Below, one piece after another: positions 1 to 12,196 of a stretch of 64,000 nt of DNA (positions within the stretch are counted from its first letter, which is position 1; the number at the start of each line of letters is the position of its first letter). The translations under genes were made by a program, and so were the position numbers. The notes under the pieces are model-generated. The model saw only the letters and a program-made list of their open reading frames with translations, ran no database searches and was not told where the DNA came from. Source of the stretch: Echinometra lucunter (Eukaryota > Echinodermata > Echinoidea > Camarodonta > Echinometridae); the NCBI GenBank assembly GCA_029962745.1, contig CM057151.1, positions 34,056,818-34,120,817 on the forward strand. Reading direction: 5' to 3'.

Positions 1-483
1 AATTCTGTGATTTTGAGCAAAATCTAAAATAAGGAGTGCTAAGCTCTGAAGCAGTAAAGAACATTCATTTTATTGATATGATTTTCAGGAAGAGAGACAA
101 AGTAACGTATTTTTAAAAAAACACAAGAACGAAATAATACCGACAAGTTCCTGAGGATGTCATAAAAAGAAGCAGGTTCGTACTGAAAGATTCTCCTAAA
201 ACCGAACTACTCAGTAGTTCAAAAATAGTATTATCAAGGATGCATGGTTCTCAATCCTTTCCCTTTGCCAAAAAAAAAAGATTTGGTTGGAAAGTGGGGA
301 TGAAAATTATGTAATGTTTGCTTTTCAAAGAGATTTGATTATACCATGCATAAATTACATCTTTGAAAATCATATGAGTTGTATGTACCAAAATTTGACA
401 AGCATCACCTAAATGAGGGTATGTGTTATATAATAATTTTGATATAACTTATTTAGTTATTTTTATGAAAGGAATCATTTTTT

Positions 484-1141
484 ATGAAAGGAATCAGTTT
501 GAATCTTGTATCTGAATCTATAGGCTGCTATTGTTCCACTGATAGAATGTTAGTAATAAACCCACATCTGGATTTCACCCCAAAAAGTTTACCTAAAAGA
601 GCCCTTTCAGTAGATGGCCTAGGCAAAAAAACTAAAGTTCCCGTCAAATGGTTGTTGAGTTATCGTGAGAACGAACCATTTCTATGTACATAATGACCTC
701 GATAACCTTTGACCTTTGACCATGAGACCCTAAAATCTAATCAGATCATTGTCCCTCCCATATGCATACATGTTTTAGGTTTGAGGTTGATTGGTGAAAT
801 CGTTGAGTTATGGTGAAAACGAACCATTTCTATGTACATAATGACCTCTATGACCTTTGACCTTTGACCTTGTGACCCCAAAATCTAATCAGATCATTGT
901 CCCTTCCACGTGCATACATGAGCCAAGTTTGAGGCCAATCTGTCAAATGGTTCTTAAGTTATCGCGAGAACAAGCCATTTTTATGTGTATTATTACCTCT
1001 ATGACCTTGAGACTCCAAAATCTAATCAGATCATTGTCCCTCCCATATGCATACACGAGCCAAGTTTGAAGTTGATCCGTCAAACGGTTCTTAAGTTATC
1101 GCGAGAATGAAAACGTGACGGACGGACGACCCGAAAACATA
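484..1141 (-). repeat. Minisatellite, ~140-bp unit, about 3.5 copies
   Basis: Successive blocks repeat the same order of landmarks: a TCAAATGGTT-type start, GTTATCGYGAGAAC, CATTTYTATGTAC, a run of ACCTTTGACC, then AAATCTAATCAGATCATT and TATGCATACA. Unit starts are spaced about 138-150 bp. The array is the reverse complement of the one at 54976-55500, so it is given as minus. Two short open frames lie inside it and are products of the repeat, not genes. Confidence 0.85.
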
Positions 1142-1176
1142 ATGCCTGCGGCAACCACCTACGGTGGGCGGAGGCA
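1142..1176 (-). repeat. Terminal hairpin of the minisatellite element (GCCTCCGCC family)
   Basis: An imperfect 35-bp palindrome with ATGCCTGCGGC at one end and GCGGAGGCAT at the other. It sits directly beside the 140-bp tandem units. The same hairpin next to the same unit, in the opposite orientation, occurs at 54940-54975, and a third hairpin lies at 42939-42974, so it is a real element end. Confidence 0.8.
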
Positions 1177-1675
1177 TAATAACATTTCTACAATGAAAAA
1201 AAAATATATTGTAGGCCCATAATATATTTTTCCTCGCTGACTACGCTCGCTCATTAAATGGTTGTTTAACTATTTTTTCTAAAGCAAACAAATAAATACT
1301 TTAGATGTTTCATATGCTCGCAATGTAATTTACTGAACAAATTAGTGTGCGCTTCCTAGGTCACTTTGCTCGCTCGTAATGGTGAGAGAACAGGGACGTG
1401 CGAAAATAAAGATAATAATTAAAACGAGATTTAATTCGTCATTCGATCAGACGAATTAGGTGGTCTGTCGTCTTTTTGATATGGATATGATATCTATGAT
1501 AATGAAAGGTATATGACAGTTGGCCTTTTATTCATCAGTTTCATCATCAGGGTTTGTATCACCGTCAACAACATTACTATCTCATTATCATGGTCATCAA
1601 GAGGATTATAGTCATTCCCAATTAAAATCCCCATTCAGAGAAAATTTTACGAAGAGGAAGCAGCCCTGATAAATA

Positions 1676-2352
1676 AAACGTTTTGTGAACGTTCTGAAAA
1701 CGTTTTCTGAACGTTTATTAAAGACAAGGACGTAGCGGACCTAATAAAAATGTTTTGTAAACGATTTATGAACCTTCTGAAAATGTTTTGCGAACGTTTT
1801 TTAAAGACGAAGACGTAGCGGACATAAAAAAACCTTTTGTGAACTTTTACTAAGGACTAAAACGTAGCGGACCTAGTAAAGACGTTTTGTAAACGTTTTA
1901 TGAACGATCTGAAAATGTTTTGCGAACGTTTATTAAAGACGAAGACATAGCGAACGTTTATTAAAGATGAAGACATAGCCGACCTAATAAAAACGTTTTG
2001 TAAATGTTTTGTGAAGGTTTCTGAAAACGTTTTGTGAACGTTTATTCAAGACGAAGACGTAGCGGACCTAATAAAAAACGTTTTGTAAACGTTTTGGAAA
2101 CGTTCTGACAATGTTTTGTGAACTTTTATTAAAGACGAAGACGTAGCACACCTAATAAAAACGTTTTGTGAACGTTCTGAAAACGTTTTGTGAACGTTTA
2201 TTAAAGACAAAGACGCAGCAGACCTAATAAAAAGGTTTTATGAACGTTTATTAAAGTCGAAGACGAAACGGATCTAATAAAAATGTTTTGTAACAATTAT
2301 TAAAGACGAAGATGTAGCAGACCTAATAAATGTGTTCTAAGAACGTTCTGAA
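1676..2352 (-). repeat. AACGTT-rich tandem array in copy A
   Basis: About 680 bp of degenerate tandem units built from AACGTTTTGTGAACGTT-like blocks joined by a TTAAAGACGAAGACGTAGC-type linker. Each unit contains several palindromic AACGTT cores. The same array, reversed, is at 57361-58352, while copy C lacks it. Confidence 0.85.
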
Positions 2353-2689
2353 ACGTTTTGTGTTGGGTAATCTATTTGCCGTCTAATCACCAGTTTATCT
2401 AATGTTCGATGACCTGATGAACTCAAAAAATATTCAGGTCTGAGAAGGAGACTAGCATCACAGACACAGGATGATTTGATTTTTATTATTATGCAAAGTT
2501 AACCCTAAAGGTTCAATATACGTTCAAATGAATCATATTTGCAATAGGGTTGTACATAAATTAATGTACACTGCATTGCAATAGACATAACAGGCAAAAT
2601 AACGCAGTTATCGCATTGTTTGTAATTGTACACTGTATGTGTAAACGCAGTCGATGAAGATGGTAATATAAAAGGGCAAAAAATGTAAA

Positions 2690-2790
2690 AAAAAAAAAAA
2701 AAAAATTGACACCGCCGTAGCCGGGAGTCGAACCAGCGACCATGAGGATGTGAGACCAGTGCTTTACCGATGGACCAGAATATAGTCCAT
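2690..2790 (-). other. tRNA-derived pol III promoter unit in copy A
   Basis: On the minus strand a box A (TGGTCCATCGG, 2767-2777) is followed 32 nt later by a perfect box B (GGTTCGACTCC, 2724-2734), then a T-rich run that could terminate pol III. The D-arm and T-arm resemble tRNA, but the acceptor stem does not pair, so this is a SINE-like head or tRNA fossil, not a working tRNA gene. Both boxes are identical in copies B and C. Confidence 0.65.
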
Positions 2791-3784
2791 AGAGATCACA
2801 CGTAGATGGAAAATGGGATTCCTAAATCATATCTTCCAGTTGAAATTTCGATATGTTCCTGACATCTGATTAAAAAATAAATGGCACACTTAAGATAGAG
2901 AATTTTCTCAGCTACAACATACTCGAAGCTGGGCGAAAATCGAGCAGAAATAACGGAGCTGTTGCTAAAAAAAGACGGGAATGTAGAATCAAGAATTAGA
3001 AAAAGGTCATGTCCCATAGACAATACACGCAAAATGTGAAAAAATGACATGCCTCCATTTACCGTAAGATTAGACCATGATGCCGTTCTCAAATGAAAAA
3101 TGAAGGCAATTCATATATAAGAGCATTGTCTCAGCTACAACATACTAAAATCTAGAAGAAAATCAAGGAGAAAAAAGTGAACCAACATTCAAAAGACTTA
3201 GAAAAATATGACGACATTATTGAAAAAAAGAAATTCTTACTTTAAAGGTCTATATGATGACGTCATGATGGGCTAAAGGGCTAAATGAGACATGAAATCA
3301 CATCTACACTTCATGCCCTTTTAGAATATTTTAAAAAATTGGGGGTCACCGTTCATTCTGAGGAGCTATAACGGATTTAAATTTTTTCATTTTTCGGCCC
3401 TTTTTGCAAAATCCGCATGCGCGCACATTTTTGGTTTTACGTGCACGTATCGAAATTGAAAAGTCCAAATTTACTGTAAATGGTCTAGAATCGTTGGGAA
3501 TAATATCAGGAATCCAAATCAAGTGGAAAAAACAGTGTTTTTAGTTACTATATTGCTGACACACGGAAAAACGGACGCGTATGCGCGTGTGCGCTTTTTT
3601 TCAAAAAAATGCTTAAAATGGCCTAAAACATATGGAAAATGAATTTTAGACGATTTTGAGCATTTTCATTTTTTACGCGCGCACTGACGCGTACGCGCGC
3701 GTTTATTAATCTGAAATTGACCGGACAGATATTGACCTTAGTCATGATGAATATGAAAGAGAAATGACTATCCCTTATGAAGAA

Positions 3785-4165
3785 TAATTTCTACTACTAT
3801 CGTATGTTTGTTTTTAGACATGACAAAGTTTATATAATTTCTACTTATACCGTGCGTTCGTGTTTAAACATGACGGAGTTTAAATAAATTATATTTCTAT
3901 CGTGTGTTCATTTTCTAAACATGACGGCATTCAAATAATTTTTGCTTCTATCGTGCATTCGTTTTTAAACATGACGGAACTAATTTTTTTTTTAAATATG
4001 ACGGAGTTTAAATATTTTCCACTTCTATCGTGCGTTCATTTGTAAATATGACAGAGTTTAAATAATTTTGCTTCTATCGTGCATTCGTTTTTAAACATGA
4101 CGGAGTTTAAATAAATTCTATTTCTATCATCCATTCATATTCTAAACATGACGAAGTTTAAATTC
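3785..4165. repeat. Satellite with ~62-bp unit (left block)
   Basis: About six tandem units share a TCTATCGTGCGTTCGTTT-like half and an AACATGACGGAGTTTAAAT half. The same unit resumes at 5483-5680, beyond the 310-bp satellite, so that array appears to sit inside this one. Confidence 0.85.
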
Positions 4166-4339
4166 AAGCTCCGTCGGTATAACAAGTTTCCGATATCGAT
4201 ATATCAATGAAAAATATCATTAAAACCCGATATATTGATAACTTGTAAAAAAAAAACAACAAAGAAGAATGTATATATATGAAGCGATTTTAAACATGCC
4301 CGTGTCGGCGATTTTTGGGATGAGGTCATCTTGTATATG

Positions 4340-5482
4340 GGGGTTTCCCCACTTCCCCGAATCGTGATTTAATTTGCCAACTTACATGTTTCGTCTCCGT
4401 TTCATTAGCTTTTTATATTTCTTGAAGCGACCGCCGGAACTAATATCATCGTCAAAAAGTAAAGGATTAATTTTTAAGTCGATCATTTCACCTCCGTCCC
4501 GTCCGTGTTTTATATTTATTGAAGAAGAACCGGCTGATATCGTTTTCATTGACAAAGGTAAAGAAGGAATTTAACAAGTTACTAGTTTCACCTCCGTTCG
4601 TTGGAGATTCATATTTCTTGAAGGTGCCTCAGATGACCAGCAAAACCTTATATGCCAAAGGTAAAGAACTGATTTGCCGAGTAGTCAATCGTTGATTTGT
4701 TTCATCTCCGTCCCCTTAGCTTTTATATATTTCTTTGGCCGACCCGCCATAACTATTATCATCATCGAAAAGTAAAGAATTGATTTTTAAGCAGATCGTT
4801 TCACCTCCATCCAGTCCGAGGTTTATATTTCTTGAAGAAGAACCGGCCGATATCTCATTTTCTTCGACAAAGGTAAAGAATGAATTTGACAAGTTACTAG
4901 TTTCGCCTCCGTTCGTTGGAGATTAATATTTCTTGAAGGCGCCTCAGACAACCAGCAAAACTTTATATGCCCAAAGGTAAATTTGCCGAGTCGATCGTTC
5001 ATTCGTTTCATCTCTGTCCCCTTACCTTTTTTATATTTCTTTGGCCGATCCACCATAACAATTATCATCATCAAAAAGTAAAGAATTAATTATTAAGCAG
5101 ATCATTTCACCTCCGTCCCGTCCGTGGTTTATTTTTCTTGAAGAAAAACCGGCCAATATCATTTTCATCGGCAAAGGTAAAGAATTAATTTGACAAGTTA
5201 CTAGTTACACCTCCGTTCGTTGGCGATTCATATTTCTTGAAGGCGCCTCAGACAAACAGCAAAACTATTATTAATGTCCAAAGGAAAAGAATTTATTTTT
5301 CAAGTCGATCGTTGATTCGCTTACCTCCGTCCTGTTAGCTTTTTTATTTCTTGGGTCGAACCGCCGTAACTATTATCATCATCAAAAAGCATGAATTAAT
5401 TTTCAAGTCCATTGTTTCACCTCAGTCCCATCCGTAGTTTATATTACTTGAAGAAGAACCGGTCGATATCATTTTCATCGAC
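4340..5482. repeat. Satellite with ~310-bp unit, about 3.6 copies
   Basis: The block starting CTCCGTTTCATTAGCTTTTT recurs near 4389, 4706, 5009 and 5322 (spacings of about 303-317 bp). Each unit includes TATTTCTTGAAG, ACCTCCGTCCCGTCCG, AAGAAGAACCGGC and AAAGGTAAAGAA in fixed order. Open frames of 66-83 codons here follow the repeat and do not persist from unit to unit. Confidence 0.85.
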
Positions 5483-5680
5483 ACACTTGCTTCTATCTTG
5501 CGTTCGTTTGTAAACATGAGGGAGTTTAAATAATTTCCTCTATCGTGCGCTTATTTTCTAAACATGACGGAGTTTAAATAATTTCTATTACTATCGTAAG
5601 TTTGTTTATAAACATGACAGAGTTTATATAATTTTCACTATTATCGTGCGTTTGTTTTTTTAACATGATGGAGTTGGAAT
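5483..5680. repeat. Satellite with ~62-bp unit (right block)
   Basis: Three to four further units of the satellite seen at 3785-4165, in the same orientation. The two blocks together flank the 310-bp array. Confidence 0.8.
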
Positions 5681-6314
5681 CATTTCGATTTGAACAACGA
5701 ATCAAGAATCGCACATCTTCGCGCTTCGCATGCTAAAGAAGAAAGGAAGTCAAAACAGAAAAACACGCATGTAAAACAATACAACACGAAAGCAAATAAC
5801 AACAAATAACCGCGCATCCCTGCTCTAGGAAGTCAAAACAAAAATATGCATGTAAAGGCGAATTCCGACTTTTTACTTTAGAAAAAAAAAAACTAATTCC
5901 GAATCCGAATCAAAACAAATTTTGGGAAGAAAAATATCAAACGAATCCGAATTTCAGCGATTCATTGCAACACTAATTATCAAGCAAGTAAGTCGCGTTA
6001 ACTTAAAATTTTCTGGTTGCCCGATTCGGGCCACCAAAACTTATCACGCTAATGTGATGACCCACGGTACGCCACTGATCACTATGTACAGACTCAATTT
6101 AACAACTATGATATGGACCTTTGCGTTCATCTCTATTCACTACAAGCACACTGATGCCTGGGTTGCATTCTCCTTTAAGTGAGGAGAGCCAACCATACCC
6201 AAATAAGCAGCTAACAACGAAATTAGAGACAGAATTTTCAGTCTAAGTTAGTAGTAATGTTAGCTTAGGCTTACCATACCCGGACGGTAAGCTAGATCTT
6301 TCGAATCATGTCCT
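5681..6314. other. Non-coding, with a solo hAT-like end
   Basis: A short direct repeat (AGGAAGTCAAAACA...GCATGTAAA) occurs near 5753 and 5829. At 5996-6045 there is a copy of the subterminal sequence found at 42329-42376 (TTTTCTGGTTGCCCGATTCG and GGGCCACCAAA), the right end of the hAT-like element at 39768-42431. This is probably a stranded transposon end. The 86-codon open frame over it has no supporting feature. Confidence 0.5.
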
Positions 6315-7406
6315 GGGGTGGTATTCTGAACACCGTTTCAACTGTGTTGTAGTTCTGTTGTAATTTCTGTCGGTGACTTTACAACACCAATAAAACAGTT
6401 ATTAATCGGTATTCTGAGAACTGTTTTAAAGGTGTTGTAAGTCATCAAAGCCACATCCACCACAGAAATATTATCCAATTTAGGGAAAGTTGTTATAGAG
6501 GAGTCTAAGATGGTTCAGCCAATAGGATCGCTCCCTGGGGAAGGAGCGCGTGAAATGCGTGAACTTACACGTATATTTGCGTTGTAATGAGCGCATTAAT
6601 TTGCGCTTAATTTTTTGCCTTAACTGGTGCGATGATGTGACAGAATTCATTGTGCAAATCATCTCTGATCTTATCGCAGATAATGAGATATTGCCAAATT
6701 TCTCCATCCCGAGGCAAAAATCTTTCGAAATGTATTAGCAAGGTTTATCATGTTTATTGGATCTCTTTAATAAAGACTTTATCCCCCTCATTGGGCGCTA
6801 GTGTGCTTTCGCACCAGGCCGCCTACACAGTTAGGCGGCCTGATGGAATAAAGCAAAGTCACAGTGACTGTGCTTTATTCCGTCAAGCACTGGCCCAGTG
6901 CGAAAGCGCACTAGCACCACTCATTGCAACCAAAAACATAATGAGCGAGAAAAATTGCTGCCATGACATACCACATATATTGTTAAAACACCTCCCATCC
7001 AACCCCACGGGGCTTCGCCGCTTCACACACATCTATTGACAACGTCGAAAAGCCGTCAGTTTGGTTCGCTTATTTTTCTCAAATTAGTTCAAAAGTAAAT
7101 TGTGCCTACATGCTACATGTATGGTCTGACAATGTCTGATGCCCCTTGACTTGTCTGTGCAGTACCAAGTCTGCGCATACGCGTAACTGTGCAATTCTAA
7201 CATCACAAAAGACGCAACGACTTGCGCCAGGCAAGTAAAGTGAAATGCGCGGTTAGCTAATTAGAAAGATAAAACAAAAGTTACACAAAAGCTACAAGTT
7301 CAACAGAGATCATGGAGATGCATGTGTTCAGTCAGAATACTGATTTGCTACAACAGACATGGACCCTAAACAGAGTTACTTAAAACAGCCTCAGAATACC
7401 ACCCCC
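6315..7406. mobile_element. TIR element with GGGGTGGTATTCTGA ends
   Basis: The left end GGGGTGGTATTCTGA and the right end (TCAGAATACCACCCC) are inverted copies. A second GGTATTCTGAGAACTGTTTT block just inside the left end suggests subterminal repeats. No clear target duplication was found. The interior carries a three-armed palindrome (6795-6917) and no recognisable transposase, so it is a non-autonomous DNA element of unknown superfamily. Confidence 0.7.
6795..6917. repeat. T-shaped (three-armed) palindrome
   Basis: An outer stem of 20 bp (6795-6814 with 6898-6917, two mismatches) encloses two independent hairpins: a perfect 11-bp stem (6815-6825 with 6832-6842) and a 22-bp stem (6841-6862 with 6864-6885, one mismatch, one G-T). 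Drawn out, it folds as a cross or T. Such forms are known at replication origins and at the ends of some linear replicons, but here it lies in the middle of a TIR element. Confidence 0.8.
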
Positions 7407-8400
7407 GGCATGCCCGGATTGCTACTTACCATTTCTGCACAAGCAGTTCTGTAGTTCTACTCCTTGACAACCAAAATAATTGTAAAAATAACAACTAGGC
7501 CCTATATGAAAGGTAACAAAGTCTAACTGTTAGAGAGGACTAGACTGTGAACTTCCGGGCAATGCCAATGTTCCATCCAGTACAGTTGCAATATATGCCT
7601 GCGCTTAGCTAGTTAGCTGGATCTGGAGGAGGTGGTGCTGCATATCTAGTACTAGATCTACGCATGTACGACATCGACACACACGCACAGTACGGTACGG
7701 TGCATACATGCCGGCCGCGCCTTGGCGACGGCGGCGCGGTGTGCACGGCTAGCTAGCGCTAGCTAGCGCGAGATCAAAGAGCCACAAAGAGCACGGCCCC
7801 TTTTTTGAACCTATCGATTAAAAAACATAAGTCACTCAGTGGCACAGAATCTGTGCTCAGTGGTAAAAATGAAGGTGTCTTTGAAGAGTCATCGGAAAAG
7901 GGAATAAGCATGGGAGATTCAAACTCTCCCGTTTTTTGGCGGGAGATCTCCCGCTTTGAGTCCATTTTCACAAAGTCTCCCGCTCTCCCGCTTGAGTTTG
8001 AATCTCTCCCGCCCTAGCTGTGTTTATTTTTTCTTTTCTCCTGCCTTTTTGAAGAAAAAAAAAATGAATCTGAACCAATGGGTTTAACCTCATTTAGTGT
8101 GGTGTGTGTTGTCACGTCAATGGCAGTGTAACGATGATCGTTCGGCAACCCAGAATTTGACCCCTATTTCACGGTGTTTCAAGTACATTTTCAGCCACCC
8201 TTTTTTTTCAATATCGAGTAGAGGTCTACAAGATCAAAAGCACCCTTTTTTTCAATTTCGAGTAAAAGCTCATGAAATCGCGAACATGCCCCCCAAAAGA
8301 CCCCTTTTTACGCGAAATTTCGAACGATCATGCGTACGCAAAGTCAATACAGAGTGACAACACCGGGATTGTCATATGTTCAAAAATAAGCCTAAGATAT
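7407..8400. other. Non-coding, with a CpG-rich patch and TCTCCCG repeats
   Basis: At 7680-7770 the sequence becomes GC-rich with GGCCGCGCC and a CTAGCTAGCGCTAGCTAG palindrome, and could be an unassigned promoter or leader. At 7909-8012 GGGAGATTCAAACTC is repeated in inverse with several TCTCCCG motifs between, like a transposon subterminal region. The 70- to 86-codon open frames overlap these repeats and show no domain. Confidence 0.4.
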
Positions 8401-9100
8401 AGCACCATGCAGAGACAGTGGCGTATCGTGGGTCAATGCATTGGGGGGGGGCACCGAGCATGGCCGTACGCAGAAAAAAAATTTCCGGGGGGGGGGGCAA
8501 GGCACATAAAATTTTGAAGAAATACGAAAGCGAGGGAGCGAAGAAGCGACTGAGCTGGTCATGAAGGCGCTTTTACATTTAAAGATTGAAATTGAAGTAT
8601 CTGGTACACATGTTTGGCGGATTTTTTTTGACAATTTTTAGTATAAACAAATGTTAAGTATTCAAAATTTCTGAGGGGCCGGCTGAGGGGCAACCTCCAC
8701 CCTGCACCCCTGCTGCGTACAGCCATTGCACCGAGTGGATAAGTTTGTGCAGGTTTGTGTGGATCATGTTAACAATAACACGTCGTAGAGGTGCCGTAGT
8801 CGAGTGGTTAACAGGGGCGGATCCAGCATTCTCCAATGGGGGGGGGGGGGCCGGAATTTTTCAAAACCCCCCGAACCGAGGAGAAACGTATGGTTTTAAG
8901 GCTGCGCTCAGTGGCGTAATGAATAAGATTATTTTGTGGGTAACCCCTCCCCCCCCCCTGGGGGGTAGATGCGCCTTTATCTTGAAATAGTTATCTTTAA
9001 CTAAGGAACTACAAACTCTTTTTCCTGAGCAAAAGGGAAAGGATGGATAATGCGAGCGCGAAGCGCGATCTGAAAATTTTTGAAATCCCAAATGTACAAA
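8401..9100. repeat. AGTGGCGTA-type repeat fragments with G/C tracts
   Basis: Short blocks start with CAGTGGCGTATCG (about 8412) or CAGTGGCGTAATG (about 8911) and carry runs of 8-12 G or C. The tRNA-like head GGTGCCGTAGTCGAGTGGTT lies at 8791-8810 and resembles the heads inside the palindrome at 10206-12200. These look like pieces of one SINE-like family. Confidence 0.5.
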
Positions 9101-10205
9101 ATCGTCATATCATGATTATTTTATTATGTTTATCTCATTTCAATTATGATTTGTTAGTTATTGAATTACATGTACATAGATTCTAATATTGCCTAGAGAG
9201 AGAGAGAGAGAGAGAGAGCAAGGTGATGGAGATGAAATGCTTTATTCCTTTGTAAAAACAAAGAAAGATTGTTTATCATGTTGTATAACCATTATTTCAT
9301 AGTTGTATTTAGTTATCAAAGCAGGTCATTTTGAGCACAAGAATCGAGAATTCACAAATCAGATTCACTATTGATACAAATTTGTATTAACACTCACAAC
9401 CGAGTATACTATATGTTAGTAGGATTAGAATTACTGTGTGAACACACCCAGTGTACATTTTGTATAGCAATCTGGATGGGACAAGTCGAGTGTGAACGCA
9501 CACGCGTGATAGCATACACAAGTAGAGGGGTTAGCTTCAGAAAAGGGGATATTGTGTTCCCACTGCAGTACAAACTTAAGACTGAATGGGAACACAGCCC
9601 AAGGAGATGAAGAATGTCAATGACTCACCTTGTGGGATTGGGGTGGTATAGTAGTGGCATTTGTCAACTGACCACTAGCCTTACTTAGAATCATAGCATA
9701 GAGAAAGTATTTGTCACTTTGCAGTAAAGAGGAGATTTGTGAGAAAGCCCCAAATCTTCCTCTTTGCCTGAATAGAACCCAATTAGGAATTAATTAAAAA
9801 GTGTTTGAACTAGAATATATTACCTTGACAAGGAAAGATTCTGTGTACAAGGATCTACTTGTAGTATTCCACCAGGTGTCTTGTCAACTTGTTAATTTTG
9901 ATTATATGATAGTTTTATTCTATGTTTTTGGAATTAGTTTAACCAGTCAGTATTTATGAATATAACTAACTTCATATTTTCGTACATTATTAATTAGATT
10001 TAGACTAGGTGTTCTCGCCTTATACTTTGTTATATGGTATTTCCATGTTGTAAATAGACCAAACATTCCTAATCTCATGAAAAGACTTGCTAGTGCATGT
10101 GAACTAGCCTCAGAGGGTATGTGTCAGAATCATCAGACTGGAGAAAAGCCAGATATAAACATTGGTTTTCAGAGTTTCAATTCTTGGGAGAAAGACTCCC
10201 TGTGT
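9101..10205. other. No gene seen; one GA microsatellite
   Basis: An AG dinucleotide run lies at about 9196-9219. The rest is unremarkable AT-rich sequence. A 79-codon plus-strand frame (9371-9610) has no recognised motif or splice context and is not called. Confidence 0.5.
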
Positions 10206-11953
10206 AAACACAGAACCCTCTACGGGGTCCGCCCGCGAGGCCGAAGGCCCGCGAGACCGACTTTTTTTTTTTTTTTTAAATCTTATTTTCCTTCATCAGG
10301 TGCCGCGGTCGAGTGGTTTAAGGCGCCTTGTCGCAGCGGGTCGTAACAGGTGCCTGTTATCAGAAAGGGGGGGGGAGGGAGGGGGGCAGAGCCAAATATA
10401 TCCCGGTAACTCCGTCTAGAATTAGTGGCGTAGCTAGGATTTCATTTTATGGGGCGGGTAGTGAGCACGGGAAGCGCGTTCCCAAGGGGGATGCAGGGAG
10501 GGGGGAGTGTCCCCCGCGAGAAGCGCGGAAGCTCCGACGTTCCTTTGAATCGTTCCTTGTCTGCTCCCGCTCATCTTAAGACGTCCTCCGCCTGTTATCG
10601 GGGGGGGGGGGGGTTGTGGGCAGAGCCAAAAATGTCCCGGTAACTTAGTCCAGAATCAGTGGCTTTGCTAGGATTTCATTTTAGGGGGCGGTAGTGAGCA
10701 CGCGAAACACTTGCGAAACACTTAATACTGAGCGCGCGAAAGGCTCTCCCTATAAGGGGAGTTTTCCCCCTCCCCGCGAAGCACGGAAGCTCCGATGTTT
10801 TCTTCGAATTGTTCCTTGTCTGCTCTTGCTCTTCTTACGTTTTCCCCCTTCTTTTTCTTTTTTTTTTTTTTTTTTTTTTGTTGGTGTTTTTTTTTTTGGG
10901 GGGGGGGCGACTGCCCCGCCTTTTTTTGCTACGAGGGTGTAATCAATTAATAAATATAGATGTTCATTTATTTATTCATCATTCATTCATTCATTCATTC
11001 ATTCATTCAGCTATTCATTAATATTGATTCCTTTTTTTAACATCAATTTTCTGAGATAAAATTTCAGCTTCTGCCGGAGTATTAACTTATTAGACTTGGA
11101 ATAGTTTGCAAAAATGCTTTTCATGATACTACGAAATCGGACACCCCATCCCGTCTCTCACTTCATCGTCTAACGAAATCATGCCAAAGTCTCTGAAGAA
11201 ATCTACACAACCGTGGTGAAACCAAAAATGTTACAACAATTAGAACATAATTCTTAATGAACTGATGAACCAAAATACAGTGGTGCCGCATCCGAAGTGG
11301 GCTGTTGCAAATTACAAGCTTTTCTTTTTTAAAAGAAATATTCTAACCCTATTTTGCATATAAACGCACACACTCATCCCACGCACTGAGAGACACAGAG
11401 CACGCTCAAATAAATTGGATATTCTTCTAAGTTCTTTTCCTCTATACTTTTCTCACAGCTCATTTACTTTCAATTTCTCCTATCGTTCCTCTTGACATTC
11501 CCCCCTCTCTGTCTCTTACTCTCTCTCCCTCTCTGTTCTCTTCCAATTAAGTTAACATCTTGATTCCTAAATAAATGCCCCCTCTCTGCACCCCCCCCCC
11601 CTCCCCAGAGAGCCCGTTTCGCGCGCTCAGTAAGTGTTTCGCACGATTCGCATGCCCACCACCGCCCCCCTAAAATGAAATCCTAGCAACGCCACTGATT
11701 CTAAACTAGTTGCCGGGAATTATTTGCCCCCCCCCCCCGATAACAGGCAGAGGACGTATCAAGATGAGCGGGAGCAGACAAGGAACGATTCAAAGGAACG
11801 TCGGAGCTTCCGCTCTTCTCGCGGGGGACACTTCCCCCTCCCTGCCACCCCCCTTGGGAGCGCGCTTCCCGTGCTCACTACCGCCCCCCCTTTACTGAAA
11901 TCCCAGCTACGCCACTAATTCTAGACGGAGTTACCGGGAAATATTTGGCTCTG

Positions 11954-11970
11954 CCCCCCCCCCCCCCCAT

Positions 11971-12014
<44 letters not shown>
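11954..12014. repeat. Poly-C tract (15 C, ATT, then 43 C)
   Basis: An almost uninterrupted cytosine run in the right arm of the large inverted repeat, opposite a shorter G-rich stretch in the left arm (10368-10386). The complementary strand could form G-quadruplexes. The exact length is likely to be unreliable in an assembly. Confidence 0.9.
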
Positions 12015-12016
<2 letters not shown>

Positions 12017-12123
12017 TGATAACAGGCACCCTGTTACGCCGCTGCAACATGGCGCCTTAAACCACTCGACCGCGGCACCTGATGAAGGAAAATAAGATTT
12101 AAAAAAAAAAAAAAAGTCGGTCT

Positions 12124-12196
12124 GGCGGGCCTTCGGTCTCGCGGGCCTTCGGTCTCGCGGGTCCTCGGTCTCGCGGGCCTTCGGTCTCGCGGGCTG
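12124..12196. repeat. 15-bp tandem repeat (GCGGGCCTTCGGTCT), about 5 copies
   Basis: The unit is repeated head to tail at the outer end of the right arm of the palindrome, with single-base differences. The left arm has only about two copies, so the arrays expanded after the arms formed. Confidence 0.85.

Larger units (their letters stand above)
1415..3775 (-). mobile_element. Long composite repeat, copy A (tRNA-like boxes plus AACGTT array)
   Basis: This segment is the reverse complement of 55900-58600 (copy B) over nearly its whole length, with the same order of parts: a GACAGACCACCT end, an AACGTT tandem array, a spacer, a pol III A/B-box unit followed by oligo-T, then a long AT-rich part with alternating CG/GC blocks (GCGCGCGTACGCGT type). 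No transposase or reverse transcriptase frame is visible, so it looks non-autonomous. The GACAGACCACCT motif recurs at the borders of copies B and C and probably marks an element terminus. The class is unknown. Confidence 0.75.

Noticed and set aside
10809..11021. Frames through T and G tracts in the palindrome centre
   Set aside because: Homopolymer-driven; the mirror arm gives different frames.
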